Below are positions 47,889 to 61,224 of a stretch of DNA of 64,000 bases, piece by piece. The notes under the pieces are model-generated. The model saw nothing but the letters and a program-made list of their open reading frames with translations. It ran no database searches and was not told the origin of the DNA. Every line of letters starts with the position of its first letter. Within the stretch, counting starts at the first letter, position 1. Source of the stretch: Glebionis coronaria. Its lineage: Eukaryota; Streptophyta; Magnoliopsida; Asterales; Asteraceae. The stretch lies in contig CM046882.1 of assembly GCA_025667525.1 (NCBI GenBank), positions 211,280,592 through 211,344,591 on the forward strand. The letters run 5' to 3'. The position numbers and the translations under genes were made by a program.

Positions 47889-50508
47889 TGTCACACCCCA
47901 CCATGGCGGAACATGGGGCGCGACGTATGGATATCATCACAACATGGCATGTCTATAGAGATAACTATATGAAATAAGAAATGTCGTAAAAATGGTGACA
48001 CGAAGGTCATGACAATATCTCAACAATGCAGGAGTCTAGGTAAGTAGGTAACAGTCCTACCTCTTACCCAAAATAATCAAATATCACAAACAAAACAAAC
48101 ATATAGGTGCCAACAATATCACTTATTAAAAGAACAATCAAATAAAACTAAGAAGGAAACGGGGATTCTCCTTCTATATGCAATCCTATGCTTCTCCCAT
48201 CCTAGCCACTTATTTTCTCATGCTTAACCATAGTATCACCTGAAAGAGACACTAAAACACGTCAACATAAAGTTGGTGAGAGTCATAGGTTTAGACTCCA
48301 ACGATAAATCAGTTACAAGCTGTGAATAACAATCATCAACAAAAGAACATATGGACAACGTGTTACATTTATGTATTGACAACTATCAATCAAGACCAAT
48401 CATACCAAACCAATCCAAGGCTCCTACCTTGCCAAACAACATCATGGTACCTTAGATGATCACCCTATGTACCTATCCCAAGGCCACTACCTTGGCAAAC
48501 CACAAGGCCACTACCTTTTCAAACCACAAGGCCACTACCTTGTCAAACCACAATAACTGAGACGGCACGTGTCCCCCGATCCAAATCATACACAATCAAA
48601 AATCACATAGCAGTTAATCACATAATGTACACACAAGTTCATCACAAACCATAAAAACATTCACAGCAACAATTTAGAAATGACTCAACACAGTGTCTCT
48701 TCCATCCCATATGGAAGTCAAAATCAATATTAAACATGGGACTATGAAACTCACCTGATAGCTCCTTCACACGTCCTTGCACTAGCAACAAGCTAACAAA
48801 CCAAAAACACGAAATCAATAAACGAACCAATCACTAAGATGGCTCATTAACCTATGATGGACATCTAACATATTCTCACATATATACCTCATTAATAAGC
48901 TCTAAATACCCCAATACCCTTCCTTAACAAGTCCTTAACTTGGTTAAGTTTAATAACTAACCCGTTCGTATTTTACCCAAAACATTCCCAGTTTTAGGTC
49001 TCAAAACCTTAGGTCAAACGCCCACTTAAACCGACCCATGGTTTCTGTAAAAGGAATATTCATACCCTTACATATGTTAGCTAACACCTCCCACTTGCCC
49101 TAACCTTAAAGCTACTGTTAAGACCCCGATATATATATATCTACTTTTGTCATTCCAGATTTCCTTATTTTAAACGTACTAAAAGTTTGTTACCATTAAG
49201 GGGTCTTACCCTAAACCACCACCTTAGCCCAAGTGCAGATATTAACTACAATATATAAACCGTCTCTCACGTTCATGAGAAGATCCCAATGCAACCCTAA
49301 GTGCCCCAAACAACCCAAAACTTAAAAAGAAAACAGGCTGAATTCAAAACTGTTTTAACCTCCGACTGTTGTAAACTGTTTTTGACCCACTTCCCGACCT
49401 CCAATTTAGTTCTCGTTTCTTGCATTGGAAAGCCACTTCAAATATCTTTCCAGGGGTACTTGGATCGTAAAATAAGAGTTTATATAACTCCCAATATGAT
49501 CAAAATAATTGACACAAAATCTGCCCAGTTTTTAAAAACGGGTTTAAACAAATTGAACTAATTAATTACCATAACCCCATCTAATACAAGCCCTAGATTA
49601 TATGATCATCGTATTATGATTATAACATCATTAATTTACTTATTTTATATAAACCCTAACCCTAATCCATCATAAGAATGATTAAGAAATCATTAAAACA
49701 ATTAAATTAAAAAGGGATTAAAGACTTTACCTTCGATTTATGAAAACCCCCAAAAAAATATGAAGAACCCTAATTTTTGTGAAACCCACGAATTTAATTT
49801 GTCTCCAGGGGATAGATAATGAATTTTTGTTGTGTACAAAATAATATATAGGGTATGGGTGAATCCTAGTCCAACCCAAAGCCCACATTCCTTTTTTTTT
49901 CTTTTTTTTCCTTTTTTTCTCTTCTAAACCGACCCAAACACCCCTAATTTCGTTTTTTCCTTTATTTTTTTTCTTTTTATTGTTAATTAATACCTTATTA
50001 ATATTACCTTAATTTACCTTAATTTATTACAGCTCCTAAAGCTTCCAAAACCCCAAAACCGTAAAACTAGTCAATTTTACGCGTTTTATCGTAAAAGACG
50101 TAAAATATACACTTTTAAAAAAAATCTCAAATTTTTAAATAAACTTTATAACTATGTCCTAAATGACTTAAAACCATCCCGAAAAATATTCATATGGCTA
50201 ATTACCTTATCCAAGACCTCTAAATGCTAAACCGTAAATCCTAAAAAAAATACACTATTACTATAATACTTATACGTATACGTAACCACCAAAATATCAC
50301 CATTTCATTTCATAGTCACTAATTGTGATCTCATGAACATGAATTAACCGTTTCTCGATTTACTTATGAGTACTCTATACTCATAAACGATAATCACACC
50401 AACCTCGTTCACACAAAGTAAACACGTAAGCACAAATATCAAGTACTCACACATAAAATAACCTAAAAGTAAGACCAAGTGACGAACCTCAAAACCACGG
50501 TTGTCACA
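47889..50508 (-). repeat. 3' LTR of H
   Basis: 2,620 bp, with AAGGCCACTACCTT short tandem units near 48480-48545 and a poly-T/C stretch near 49890-49920. The ORFs at 48642-48830 and 49301-49561 reappear in the other LTR and are not genes. Confidence 0.93.
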
Positions 50509-50530
50509 TCACTCCCTCCTAATAGAAATC
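50509..50530 (-). promoter_or_regulatory. Polypurine tract of H
   Basis: Minus strand CTATTAGGAGGGAGTGA adjoins the LTR, preceded by GGGACGAGATTT, a phrase typical just after chromovirus pol. Confidence 0.65.
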
Positions 50531-51794
50531 TCGTCCCGAGATTTACTCCTTAGTATCAACACACAAACAACAAATCACACGAGGATACTTGTTCTAAATG
50601 AACTCCCCTCATTTCCACGTGAACTTTAGTTCAAGTTTCAAGATACCACATGTACAAACCAAAAATAATTAAACCCATTGCCAAACTCTTGACCTCACAG
50701 TCAATAAATCTCGCAAATGACTCTTCGATAAAACAAAGACTCTTATTAGCACAAAACCCGAATAACCGAACATGCAAATATGCATCCTCAAACAACATTT
50801 ACCAATCCCAATACATGAAATGTATCATGTATACAACTCATTTCCCCCAGGTAATTCTTTGCTCATAAGCTAATGGTCCGATCTTTCCAAAGATCTTATA
50901 TGGACCTACAAAACTCTACATCAACTCTTCTATTTTACCAAAATATACCACCCGTTACTATGGGTGAAACTTCATACATAACTCTGTCACTAACTCTAGT
51001 GGTTTCCTCCTTTATTCCCTACATCCTCATTAATAGGGAACATGCCCCTCTTACCGGTGACTCTCTCCTTGTAGGAGACTTCTTGCTGATGTAACACGTT
51101 CTCCAACTATCTCTAAACCTCACGCCAATGCTCTAGGCGTCTTTCTCAATTACCCCTATAATATACTCATACCAACCATTAGTCTATCAACGGTATACTA
51201 CGCTTGCTTTCCATCGTTTCTTCCCTTGCCATAATCCTTCATAAGGCATTCCATACATATTAGGCTAACTTTTACACAAAACTTCCTATCCCATCGCATC
51301 TGTACGCGATCCTTACAATTTCTCGACTATGTGACTTCTCATCCCTCTTGAAATATGTGATGAATTAGGCAGTCTATCGACTATCACCCTACTCTCATCG
51401 TACTTATTCCTCCACCCAATTATGCATCCCTTTCACCAACTTCGTCCTTACATCGCCCTTTCTAAGCTACTCCTATCTATGTAGGAAGTATAGTCTACGT
51501 CCCTTTTCTCAATATGATTATCCAAGCCACGCAACATACGTGTTGACGCGTTCTCTGCTTTAGACAACTCAACTCGTGCAACCTACATCCTTCATCCAAA
51601 CCACCCTATTACGTCATCCATATAGTTCAAGTTCGTCTCAGCTTCACTTCATTCTTCTTATTCCATGTCTCATCAACCATGCTTGCCTTTCCCAGATGGT
51701 ACTTGGCCTTGCAATTTTCTTTCATCACTTAACTCCACCCATCACCTTTGCCAAATGTTCAATCAAGATGACTGAATATGTGTTGGAGACGTTA
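50531..51794 (-). other. H integrase region, unrecognisable
   Basis: By position this should hold integrase and a chromodomain. I see only short frames with many stops and cannot support a domain call. Confidence 0.4.
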
Positions 51795-52390
51795 TGATCC
51801 GTATAGATCATTCTCCACGTCTCGTACACAAAATGCCTCTAGCATTCTAGGCAGATATAACAGTCTAGATCCACTAACTAAGTCTATCCAGTTCTTACAA
51901 ATCTTCAGTTCCTGCAACGTATAAGCGATCGCCTTTCTTTGTCGTCCTCGTAGGCGTCCAAATCCCTGGTCCACGTATTGTCATGCTTCGCGAATTCATC
52001 CAGTCCTTTCGATAATGCCAAGATCTGCTCATCATCCAATACACCTCTTCAGCCTCAAAAATGCTTCCTCGTCCTTCTTCACTTCGCCCCTTGCTGGTTC
52101 CACGATATGCCATCATCTTTGACTACTAGTCCTGGCCAACTAAATCCTAAAACTCACACTTGAAAATCTCACGTTTCATTCCCTTTACTAACAACTCCAA
52201 AACCAACAAATAATTCGCCTCATCCTCCTTCTAAGATTTGAGTAGATCAAGATGTCGTCGATGCTCCCGATGACAACTCGTTTATATACGTTCATGCACA
52301 CTCGGTTCATTGAATCCATGAAAACCGCTAGTGCTTTGGCGAAGCAAAATGCATAACCGTAAACTCAAAGCGTTCATACAACATCCTTAG
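51795..52390 (-). pseudogene. H reverse transcriptase/RNase H remnant
   Basis: Minus strand: RT from about 52385 (FEFTVMHFA, then FMDSMNRVC) to a box reading SIDDILIYS at about 52266-52240, which keeps the catalytic DD pair. RNase H remnant KAIAYTLQELKICKNW near 51925 and LYG near 51797. Stops and shifts separate the pieces. Identifies H as Ty3/gypsy. Confidence 0.7.
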
Positions 52391-54836
52391 CAATTTCAAC
52401 TATGTCCTCCTCACACCCTCTCTTAGCGGCAATACGAATAAATTCCTTGCAATTTCTAACAGCTCTTGTTCTTAATTCACTCCATCAACGATTTGCCTTG
52501 GAAGACTCTAACTACAACTCCTCTCACTTTTCCTACTTGCTCTATTTATGGTTCTACCTCAAAGATCCTAAACCATACAAAACCAAAACTACATCCTGAA
52601 TACACCAGATACGATCGACGAATTAAACCCACGGATAACTAACGACATTTCACGTGCACCAATTAAAACAAATCAAAAACCACGAGACTCCAAAGAAAAC
52701 TCAAACCCAAAACATGTATCAATTCCAAATGACCCATGACAACGAAAAATAATCCAAGAAACACCCAATGGTAACCAAACATATTACGCCCCGCGACATA
52801 TTATTTAAACCGTGCAAAAGATCGACTTTTCCAAAAGAATTTATATCTTCTTTTTTTATTATTACCTCCCACATCTATGTGACTCAAACAATCTACAAAT
52901 AACCTTCTAGACGATCTCAAAACTCAACTCAAAGACTAGGTATCCCGTGCATCCAAAATCATAAAAAAAATAAACTACTATTCAAACTCAACCTTTAACC
53001 CGACACTTGTACAATAATTTCGGCCAAGATACTGACCTCCCATGACTATACATTCTGAATATTTGAAAAGTACGTTCCGAGTACATAATTTTTGGCTTTT
53101 GAATCACCCAAAAAGCTTTAAAAACGAACAAGTTACGACCAAAACAATTTTATGCTAGTTGTTTTAAAAACTAAAGAATAGACTTAGTGATCAATGCAAT
53201 CCTTTTCAAGGAAAGATATAATTGTATGTGAAATATTCATAAACTCCTTTTAACCTTGTATTAATAACTATAAATGACATGAATCGGTTAAATCCAATTA
53301 TATAAACTATGTAAGTAGAAAGAAATTTTACTTCGCTTTATTTTAAAGAAAGTCTTTTAGAATTTGAAATAAATAAGTGTTGATAAAAAAAAACTTATGT
53401 TACATCTTGTTTCAAACATGACTCCAACTCCTTACCCTTATTTTACCGAATACAACCAACTATCTACCTCTATAGTAGATTTCCAAGTCCCCCCCTTTTT
53501 CCATATACCAACCAAAAGAAATGTAAGAATCAACCCAAAAGAAATTTCCATTTATTTCAACGGACTTAAAACCCAGAACAACATTTTAAAACATACACGT
53601 GAAATATGAACTCAAAGAATACGCTACAAGACACAGTTCAAAAAATTCGAAACGTTGTTGAAACTCCATCAACTCCAGCACCATAAAACACGAACAAACA
53701 CAAGGTACATTCAAGTTATAATAACTAGTGAACGACCATATACCATAACTTAACACATAGTAGTATATATACATTCGCATATATATACCTATTAAACCAC
53801 CCAAAACATACTCGTTACTATAAATATCGGATCAACCAATCGTGTCATACACTCGTTTTTTCATACGAGTAATCACCTTCTCACCATGCCACAACAAGGC
53901 AATAAGCCCACCTCGAAAACCAAACCATATCGTCTGACCCCATAATCACACAACACAACTATAACCCAAAACATATAACACAAAAGAACAATAGCCATAT
54001 CATAGGCAGCCATTACATAAACCCATATATTATACGTATACCCAAATTCTACATCTCATCATATACAAGCATGTACTAACCCTCTTTCATGCAATCATAC
54101 TTGAGAACCCATTGAATTTGTGGTACTTGTATAACTATGTTGGCCACCATACTTATACAATTACCCTTTCCGCAATGCACTCCCTCCTATGATGACACTT
54201 ATAAGAATCAATACAACATATAACACATAAACCCATATACTCACATAAGCTCATAACCACATAACCAATAAGGTCCAAAACTCCAACTATAAAAATAACA
54301 TAATAAAACTCTTGGAATACCGAAATCCATAGTCTAGCTAAAACAGCCTAGACTAAATCCAAAACAAAAATATAATCAGTTATAAGTCATGTCGCCCGTA
54401 AGAGTGGAAAACAGCTTAAAACCCTTCCTATCCACCTACTCCTAGTAACTCGAACCACCACACGATTCTTAGGGAACATGACTTAAACATCAAAAGAAAA
54501 ATAACATACCTCAGGTATGTAGAATAACTCGATAAAAGATAGAAACTACCTTGTACTAAATTATGTACTATAATGTACCATTTAAGCAAAATACAATAGT
54601 GACTAGCGTGGACGATTATGGTTCAACCCGCACTAGTCACAAACCCGAAAAGAAAATAACATGTGACTAAGTATGAAAATACTACGGTTCAATTCATACT
54701 AGTCAAAACATCGCAATAAATAACATCCAAACACATGAATTAATATAAAATGCACACATACTCCTATGACGCCTATATGCAGGGACCCTTAAGCTATAGA
54801 CTAGGCTACGCGACTAGGCAACCTAATTCTCTATAA
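52391..54836 (-). other. H gag/protease region, decayed
   Basis: No frame longer than about 70 codons and no recognisable knuckle or protease. Expected gag by position only. Confidence 0.4.
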
Positions 54837-54852
54837 CCTGTCTCTGATACCA
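54837..54852 (-). promoter_or_regulatory. Primer binding site of H (tRNA-Met)
   Basis: Minus strand TGGTATCAGAGACAGG, three bases from the LTR. Confidence 0.85.
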
Positions 54853-54855
54853 TTC

Positions 54856-57475
54856 TGTCACACCCCACCATGGCGGAACATGGGGCGCGACGTATGGATA
54901 TCATCACAACATGGCGTGTCTATAGAGATAACTATATGAAATAAGAAATGTCGTAAAAATGGTGACACGAAGGTCATGACAATATCTCAACAATGCAGGA
55001 GTTTAGGTAAGTAGGTAACTGTCCTACCTCTTACCCAAGACAATCAAATATCACAAACAAAACAAACATATAGGTGCCAACAATATCACTTATTAAAAGA
55101 ACAATCAAATAAAACTAAGAAGGAAACGGGGATTCTCCTTCTATATGCAATCCTATGCTTCTCCCATCCTAGCCACTTATTTTCTCATGCTTAACCATAG
55201 TATCACCTGAAAGAGACACTAAAACACGTCAACATAAAGTTGGTGAGAGTCATAGGTTTAGACTCCAACGCTAAATCAGTTACAAGCTGTGAATAACAAT
55301 CATCAACAAAAGAACATATGGACAATGTGTTACAATTATGTATTAACAACTATCAATCAAGACCAATCATACCAAACCAATCCAAGGCTCCTACCTTGCC
55401 AAACAACATCATGTTACCTTAGATGATCACCCTATGTACCTATCCCAAGGCCACTACCTTGGCAAACCACAAGGCCACTCTCTTGTCAAACCACAAGGCC
55501 ACTACCTTGTCAAACCACAATAACTGAGACGGCACGTGTCCCCCGATCTAAATCATACACAATCAAAAATCACATAGCAGTTAATCACATAATGTACACA
55601 CAAGTCCATCACAAACCATAAAAACATTCACAGCAACAATTTAGAAATAACTCAACACAGTGTCTCTTCCATCCCATCTGGAAGTCAAAATCAATATTAA
55701 ACATGGGACTATGAAACTCACCTGATAGCTCCTTCACACGTCCTTGCACTAGCAACAAGCTAACAAACCAAAAACACGAAATCAATAAACGAACCAATCA
55801 CTAAGATGGCTCATTAACCTATGATGGACATCTAGCATATTCTCACATATATACCTCATTAATAAGCTCTAATTACCCCAATACCCTTCCTTAACAAGTC
55901 CTTAACTTGGTTAAGTTTAATAACTAACCCGTTTGTATTTTACCCAAAACAGTCCCAGTTTTAGGTCTCAAAACATTAGGTCAAACGCCCACTTAAACCT
56001 ACCCATGGTTTCTGTAAAAGGAATATTCATACCCTTACATATGTTGGCTAACACATCCCACTTGCCCTAACCTTAAAGCTACTGTTAGGGCCCCGATATA
56101 TATATATCTACTTTTGTCATTCCATATTTCCTGATTTTAAACGTACTAAAAGTTTGTTACCATTAAGGGGTCTTACCCTAAACCACCACCTTAGCCCAAG
56201 TGCAGATATTAACTACAATATATAAACCGTCTCTCATGTTCGTGAGAAGATCCCAATGCAACCCTAAGTGCCCCAAACAACCCAAAACTTAAAAAGAAAA
56301 CAGGCTGAATTCAAAACTGTTTTGACCTCCGACTGTTGTAAACTGTTTTTGACCCACTTCCCGACCTCCATTTTAGTTCTCGTTTCTTGCATTGGAAAGC
56401 CACTTCAAATATCTTTCCAGGGGTACTTGGATCGTAAAATAAGAGTTTATAGAACTCCCGATATGATCAAAACAATTGACACAAAATCTGTCCAGTTTTT
56501 AAAAACGGGTTTAAACAAATTGAACTAATTAATTACCATAACCCCATCTAATACAAGCCCTAGATTATATGATCATCGTATTATGATTATAACATCATTA
56601 ATTTACTGATTTTATATAAACCCTAACCCTAATCCATCATAAGAATGATTAAGAAATCATTAAAACAATTAAATTAAAAAGGGATTAAAGACTTTACCTT
56701 CGATTTATGAAAACCCCCAAAAAAATATGAAGAACCCTAATTTTTGTGAAACCCACGAATTTAATTTGTCTCTAGGGGATAGATAATGAATTTTGGTTGT
56801 GTACAAAATAATATATAGGGTATGGGTGAATCCTAGTCCAACCCAAAGCCCACTTTCCTTTTTTTCTTTTTTTTCCTTTTTTTTCTCTTCTAAACCGACC
56901 CAAACACCCCTAATTTCGTTTTTTCCTTTATTTTTTTTTTCTTTTTATTGTTAATTAATACCTTATTAATATTACCTTAATTTACCTTAATTTATTACAG
57001 CTCCTAAAGCTTCCAAAACCCCAAAACCGTAAAACTAGTCAATTTTACGCGTTTTATCGTAAAAGACGTAAAATATACACTTTTAAAAAAATCTCAAATT
57101 TTTAAATAAACTTTATAACTATGTCCTAAATGACTTAAAACCATCCCGAAAAATATTCATATGGCTAATTACCTTATCCGAGACCTCTAAATGCTAAACC
57201 GTAAATCCTAAAAAAAATACACTATTACTATAATACTTATACGTATACGTAACCACCAAAATATCACCATTTCATTTCATAGTCACTAATTGTGATCTCA
57301 TGAACATGAATTAACCGTTTCTCGATTTACTTATGAGTACTCTATACTCATAAACGATAATCACACCAACCTCGTTCACACAAAGTAAACACGTAAGCAC
57401 AAAAATCAAGTAGCCACACATAAAATAACCTAAAAGTAAGACCAAGTGACGAACCTCAAAACCACGGTTGTCACA
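54856..57475 (-). repeat. 5' LTR of H
   Basis: 2,620 bp, paired with 47889-50508. Differences are single-base changes plus small compensating length changes in the T/C runs. Confidence 0.93.
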
Positions 57476-57480
57476 TATAG

Positions 57481-58301
57481 GGGTACTGAATTTTTGAACA
57501 AGACTTTGCAATCTTACTTTCAAGAAGAAGGCATCGAACATCAAACGTCTATTGCTCGAAATCCTGAACAAAACGGCGTTGCCGAAAGACGGAACCGTAC
57601 TTTGGTTGAGGCAGCTCGAACAATGCTTTCTTCTTCAAAATTACCACTATTCTTCTGGGATGAAGCAATTGCAACTGCCTGTTATACTCAGCATCATTCT
57701 CTCGTAATTCCTATACATGAAAAGACACCATAACACATCATCAATGGCAGGAAACCTACTGTTAAATTCTTTCACGTATTTGGATCTTTATTCTACATCC
57801 TTAAAGACGGTGAGAATCTTGACAAGATGAAAGAAAAAGGTGATGCGTTTACTTTTGTGGGGTGTGCTACATTGTCTAAAAGATATCGAGTTTACAACAA
57901 GAGAACAAAGATTATTGTTGAAACAATTCATGTGATCTTTGACGAATTGCCACAAATGATATTTGAACACAACAGCTCACGTCCCGCACCTCAATGTCTA
58001 ACAATGGCACCTATACAAAACAGTGTACGTCCCATGCAAGAATGTCAAGAAAGTACTCCTACAGCAGACTCGACAGATACGACACAAATGCATGAGTTGG
58101 TTGATTTATATGATCCAATGTTTAATGAATATTACTATGGAAACAATCAAGTTGTGTCAAAGCCTTCTGTTGTCAATACTGGTGATGCACCCAAACAAAG
58201 TCAACAAGACACAACTGCATCTACTTCAGCAACCGTTGCTCAAGAGAAAATTCCATTGGATACTCAACAAACTCAAGAAACTGTCATACAAACAACATCA
58301 C
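57481..58301 (+). pseudogene. G integrase C-half and downstream pol linker
   Basis: Continues 47888 directly: RGTEFLNKTL, then QNGVAERRNRTLVEAARTML (about 57549-57620) with the catalytic Glu. A stop at 57731 precedes NGRKPTVKFFHVFG-type sequence, KGDAFTFVGC (57840) and a Thr/Gln-rich linker. Cut off by element I before RT. Confidence 0.85.
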
Positions 58302-61100
58302 TGTGACACCCTAGAATCGAGGTCATTAACGATACCCTAAATTACGCTAATTTTTGAAATTTTTAATAAATTTTAATTTCTATATTTATAAGTATTTTGG
58401 ATAGAGCCGATGTTCGAGGTTATAATTTTTACGATTGATGTTTTAAGAAGGACGATGACGATTACGATCCCGAGGGATGCCCAATTTTATATAATTTTTG
58501 ACGATTTATCGATAATGTAATTTTTCGAGAATTTTATTTACGGTTCGTGTTAAGTTGAGTCGGGTGAGTTTTATAGCCTTCCAAGTACATTTAAAGTATC
58601 CCAAAAATACTTTGGAGCGTTCGGGAAGATTTCCGACTCCCGTAAAATTTTCAAAATTGACAAATGAGTCGAACCCGCAAAGTTTTGAGGACGTTTTTCA
58701 TTTAAGGCCAAAAGAAGCTAGAAATTGCACAAAAGCCCCTCCCAACCCACCAAAAAGGCCAAAATGGACATAAACACAAACACACACAAAATATTTCACC
58801 AAAATCAAACACTCTCCCTCTCCTCTCTCTCTCAAAGCCGACGGACACCCCTAGACACCACCAAAATCCACCAAAAATCTTCTTCCACTTGATTTTTCAA
58901 AAATATAAGGTTAGAACACACTTAGTTTGGTCATTCCCCACATGTTCATGTGCTCATATCCAACATGCACTAACAAAAATTTTTCAAGATTTTTCCATAT
59001 GATCCAAATTCGTTTTTGAGGCTAAATGAGCTAATGCATGTTGATTTTAAGTGTTATGGAGGCAAGAACACCAAGAAAACCCACCAAAATTAATTTGGTT
59101 GTGGTGATTGGGTCACCCAAACCCCACGGCAAAGGGGGTGTTTGGGGAGCCATGGTGGTTGTTGATTTTGCATGTTATTCTTATGTTTGGTTTGATGTTT
59201 TAGAATGATTCACATAGGTTTCATTACTTGCATGTTCATTTCTTTGAATTTTTGAATTTGAGTTTGGTTGATCAATAGGGGTAGGATTGAAAATTGATGT
59301 TAGGATATGTTTGGGAAGTCTTAGGATGATGTTTAGTGGTGGTTAGAAGGCTTGGAATCGAGTCTAAGTACGTTTTTGGTATGGTCATTTTTAGGCAGAA
59401 ACATTTGGTCTATTTTATAAAAATGATTTTTGTTCCAGGTCTTGAAAACTAAATGTAGTGATAGAGGGTCTTTCTAGCTTTAATTTGGTATAAGGTAGAG
59501 CCCGTGACTCAAAACGAGCTAAAAGTTATGACATTTTAAAGATCGGGTACCGGGAGACGAGGACTTTCATAATCCGAATTTGTGTAAAGTTTTAGTCAAA
59601 TCCCGAGGGTCACAAGTATAAATTGGTAAATGGTCAAGGGTCAAAATTTGGTCCCTAACCTGTACAAATGAGTCTATATGTTGACTTATGAGTCAAAGAA
59701 GTCAAAGGTATTTTTCATATAGGTCAAAGAGGTCAAAATTGGTCGAAGCGCAATTTCAGCCCGTAAAATGTAGTCGTGGAAATGAGTTGCGTAACGGGTT
59801 GTAAAAGTAAAAACTTTTATTGGGCTTAAAAACATGTTATCTACAGGTCATATAGGATTTTTGGAAATTTTGTCAAATTTTATAAGTGTGGTTTAATAAG
59901 GTAAAACAGCCCGTACTTTAGTCGAGTACCGGCGAGAATGGGTAAAAATGGACAACGTAAGTAGTGAGAACGAATGGAATAAAATGAGTGATACTTGTTG
60001 TTTTTGTTTTTGGCGTGAGTTATACTTGTCCTAAGTGACTTGTATATATGTATTTTATACAGTACCGTAAGTATTAAAATGAGATTACTCATTACGCGTT
60101 ATTTGTGATAGGTGTTGATTTAACCGGGCATCCGTTTCGTCGTCAGTGATCATCCCTCGAACTACCGACTACTTAATATCTAAGGTGTGAATTTATAGCC
60201 TCGCTTATACTTATTTCAAATTGTTTTACCCGCGAGGGAAATGCATGCTAGTTTTTAAAAGGAACGTATATCATGAATGATTGTTAGACCCGAAAGTTGC
60301 CTTAGAAATTGTGTTGAGTACCAAAGTTGCAAAAGTCCCTAAAATCATGAACTATTAACTATTGTCCTGCCCTCGAGTAGGGGGAAATAGCCGCTTATGC
60401 AATTTGTAGTACTACGGGGTTAACGACCCAATGCTAGCCGAGAAGCTGTACTTATAGTAAGTTCTGCGGTAAATTATTTTGTATGAGAAATAAGGTATAA
60501 TTGCAACTGATGCCTTTAGAAGGGGCACTGGTTTCATCTAAATCATGCCGGTATATTTACGCGGGTGATCGAGTTAACGGATTAGTGTCATGAGCTTAAA
60601 CACAATTGTCAGTATCCTGATTATAGTTTGTTTGATCGACAAGACTATAAATGATCACGAATGGTTTTTATTATATATACGTTCAAATGGATTGTAAAAC
60701 CTATGAATTCCACTCAACGTTTTCGTTGACCAAATTTTTGGCATGTGTTTCAGGTAACCGCTGAGGTGTAGGATGGAGCATGCATGGGATGGATGTTGTG
60801 TGTACGGCTTGGAGTCCGCTTGTTTTTCCCTCCTTTTTCTACTTAAACATTTTTAAGTTTAATGTCATGTGGTTGTAAACTGAAATTCTTGGGTTAAGAT
60901 TCATGGGGACCGAAAACGCTAAACTCTGTGCACTATTTGGGGTTGGAAAAACTGTGGACATGTATCATCTAACAATTTTAAATTTCAAGTTTTAAGTGGA
61001 CGTCTTTTTAGCGTCGTTTGATATATCTTGTGTGCAATGAATACTGTGTAGCACCCATTGTTGTAGTTCCGCTGCGCATAACATTTGTGGGGGTGTTACA
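58302..61100 (+). repeat. 5' LTR of I
   Basis: About 2.8 kb from TGTGACACCC to GGTGTTACA. TATATATA near 60671 is a candidate promoter. The section 59600-59800 repeats AGGTCAAA(G/A). No gene; short ORFs are not supported. Confidence 0.8.
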
Positions 61101-61102
61101 GA

Positions 61103-61120
61103 TTGGTAATCAGAGCCACG
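61103..61120 (+). promoter_or_regulatory. Primer binding site of I (tRNA-Met-like)
   Basis: TTGGTAATCAGAGCC follows the LTR by two bases. Compared with the usual TGGTATCAGAGC it has one extra A, which would leave a bulge with the primer tRNA. Confidence 0.7.
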
Positions 61121-61209
61121 AGTTATAGAGAACTAGGTCGTTTTTGAAAATCCTAAACTATAACTTTTGGTGTCGTAAGAAAGGGTCCAAGCACACACAA
61201 CTATCCTGC

Positions 61210-61224
61210 ATGGCTCCGGTAAGA
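61210..61224 (+). promoter_or_regulatory. Leader mini-exon start codon and splice donor
   Basis: ATG GCT CCG (61210-61218) is followed by GTAAGA, a strong plant 5' splice site. Joined to the acceptor at 62637 it reads in frame into gag (seven codons, then the gag ATG at 62659). Confidence 0.55.

Larger units (their letters stand above)
47889..57475 (-). mobile_element. Element H: decayed chromovirus-like Ty3/gypsy element inside G
   Basis: Minus strand: 5' LTR 54856-57475, tRNA-Met primer site 54852-54837, decayed interior, polypurine tract near 50509-50525, 3' LTR 47889-50508. Termini TGTCACAC...GTTGTCACA are in plus coordinates (TG...CA). Flanks GATAG (47884-47888) and TATAG (57476-57480) fit a 5-bp duplication with one mismatch; removing H restores TDRGTEF of G's integrase. 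Both LTRs are exactly 2,620 bp and about 98% identical by eye, yet the interior is full of stops. Confidence 0.9.
44282..58301 (+). mobile_element. Element G: Ty1/copia retrotransposon, split by H and I
   Basis: 5' LTR 44282-44635 (TGTTA...TAACA), initiator-tRNA-Met primer site, Gag-like coiled-coil region, protease motif, GAG-pre-integrase and integrase in copia order (integrase upstream of where RT would be). Interrupted by H (47889-57475) inside integrase and cut at 58302 by I. RT, RNase H and the 3' LTR are not in the window. Clade not assigned. Confidence 0.88.

Noticed and set aside
49650..49675. Telomere-like CCCTAA units
   Set aside because: Only two adjacent CCCTAA units inside an LTR of H; chance occurrence.
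48642..56528. Duplicate short ORFs at 48642/55609 and 49301/56268
   Set aside because: They lie in the two LTRs of H and are copies by LTR synthesis, with no coding features.
59880..60092. 70-codon minus ORF in the I LTR
   Set aside because: Inside an LTR, no features, opposite to the direction of transcription.
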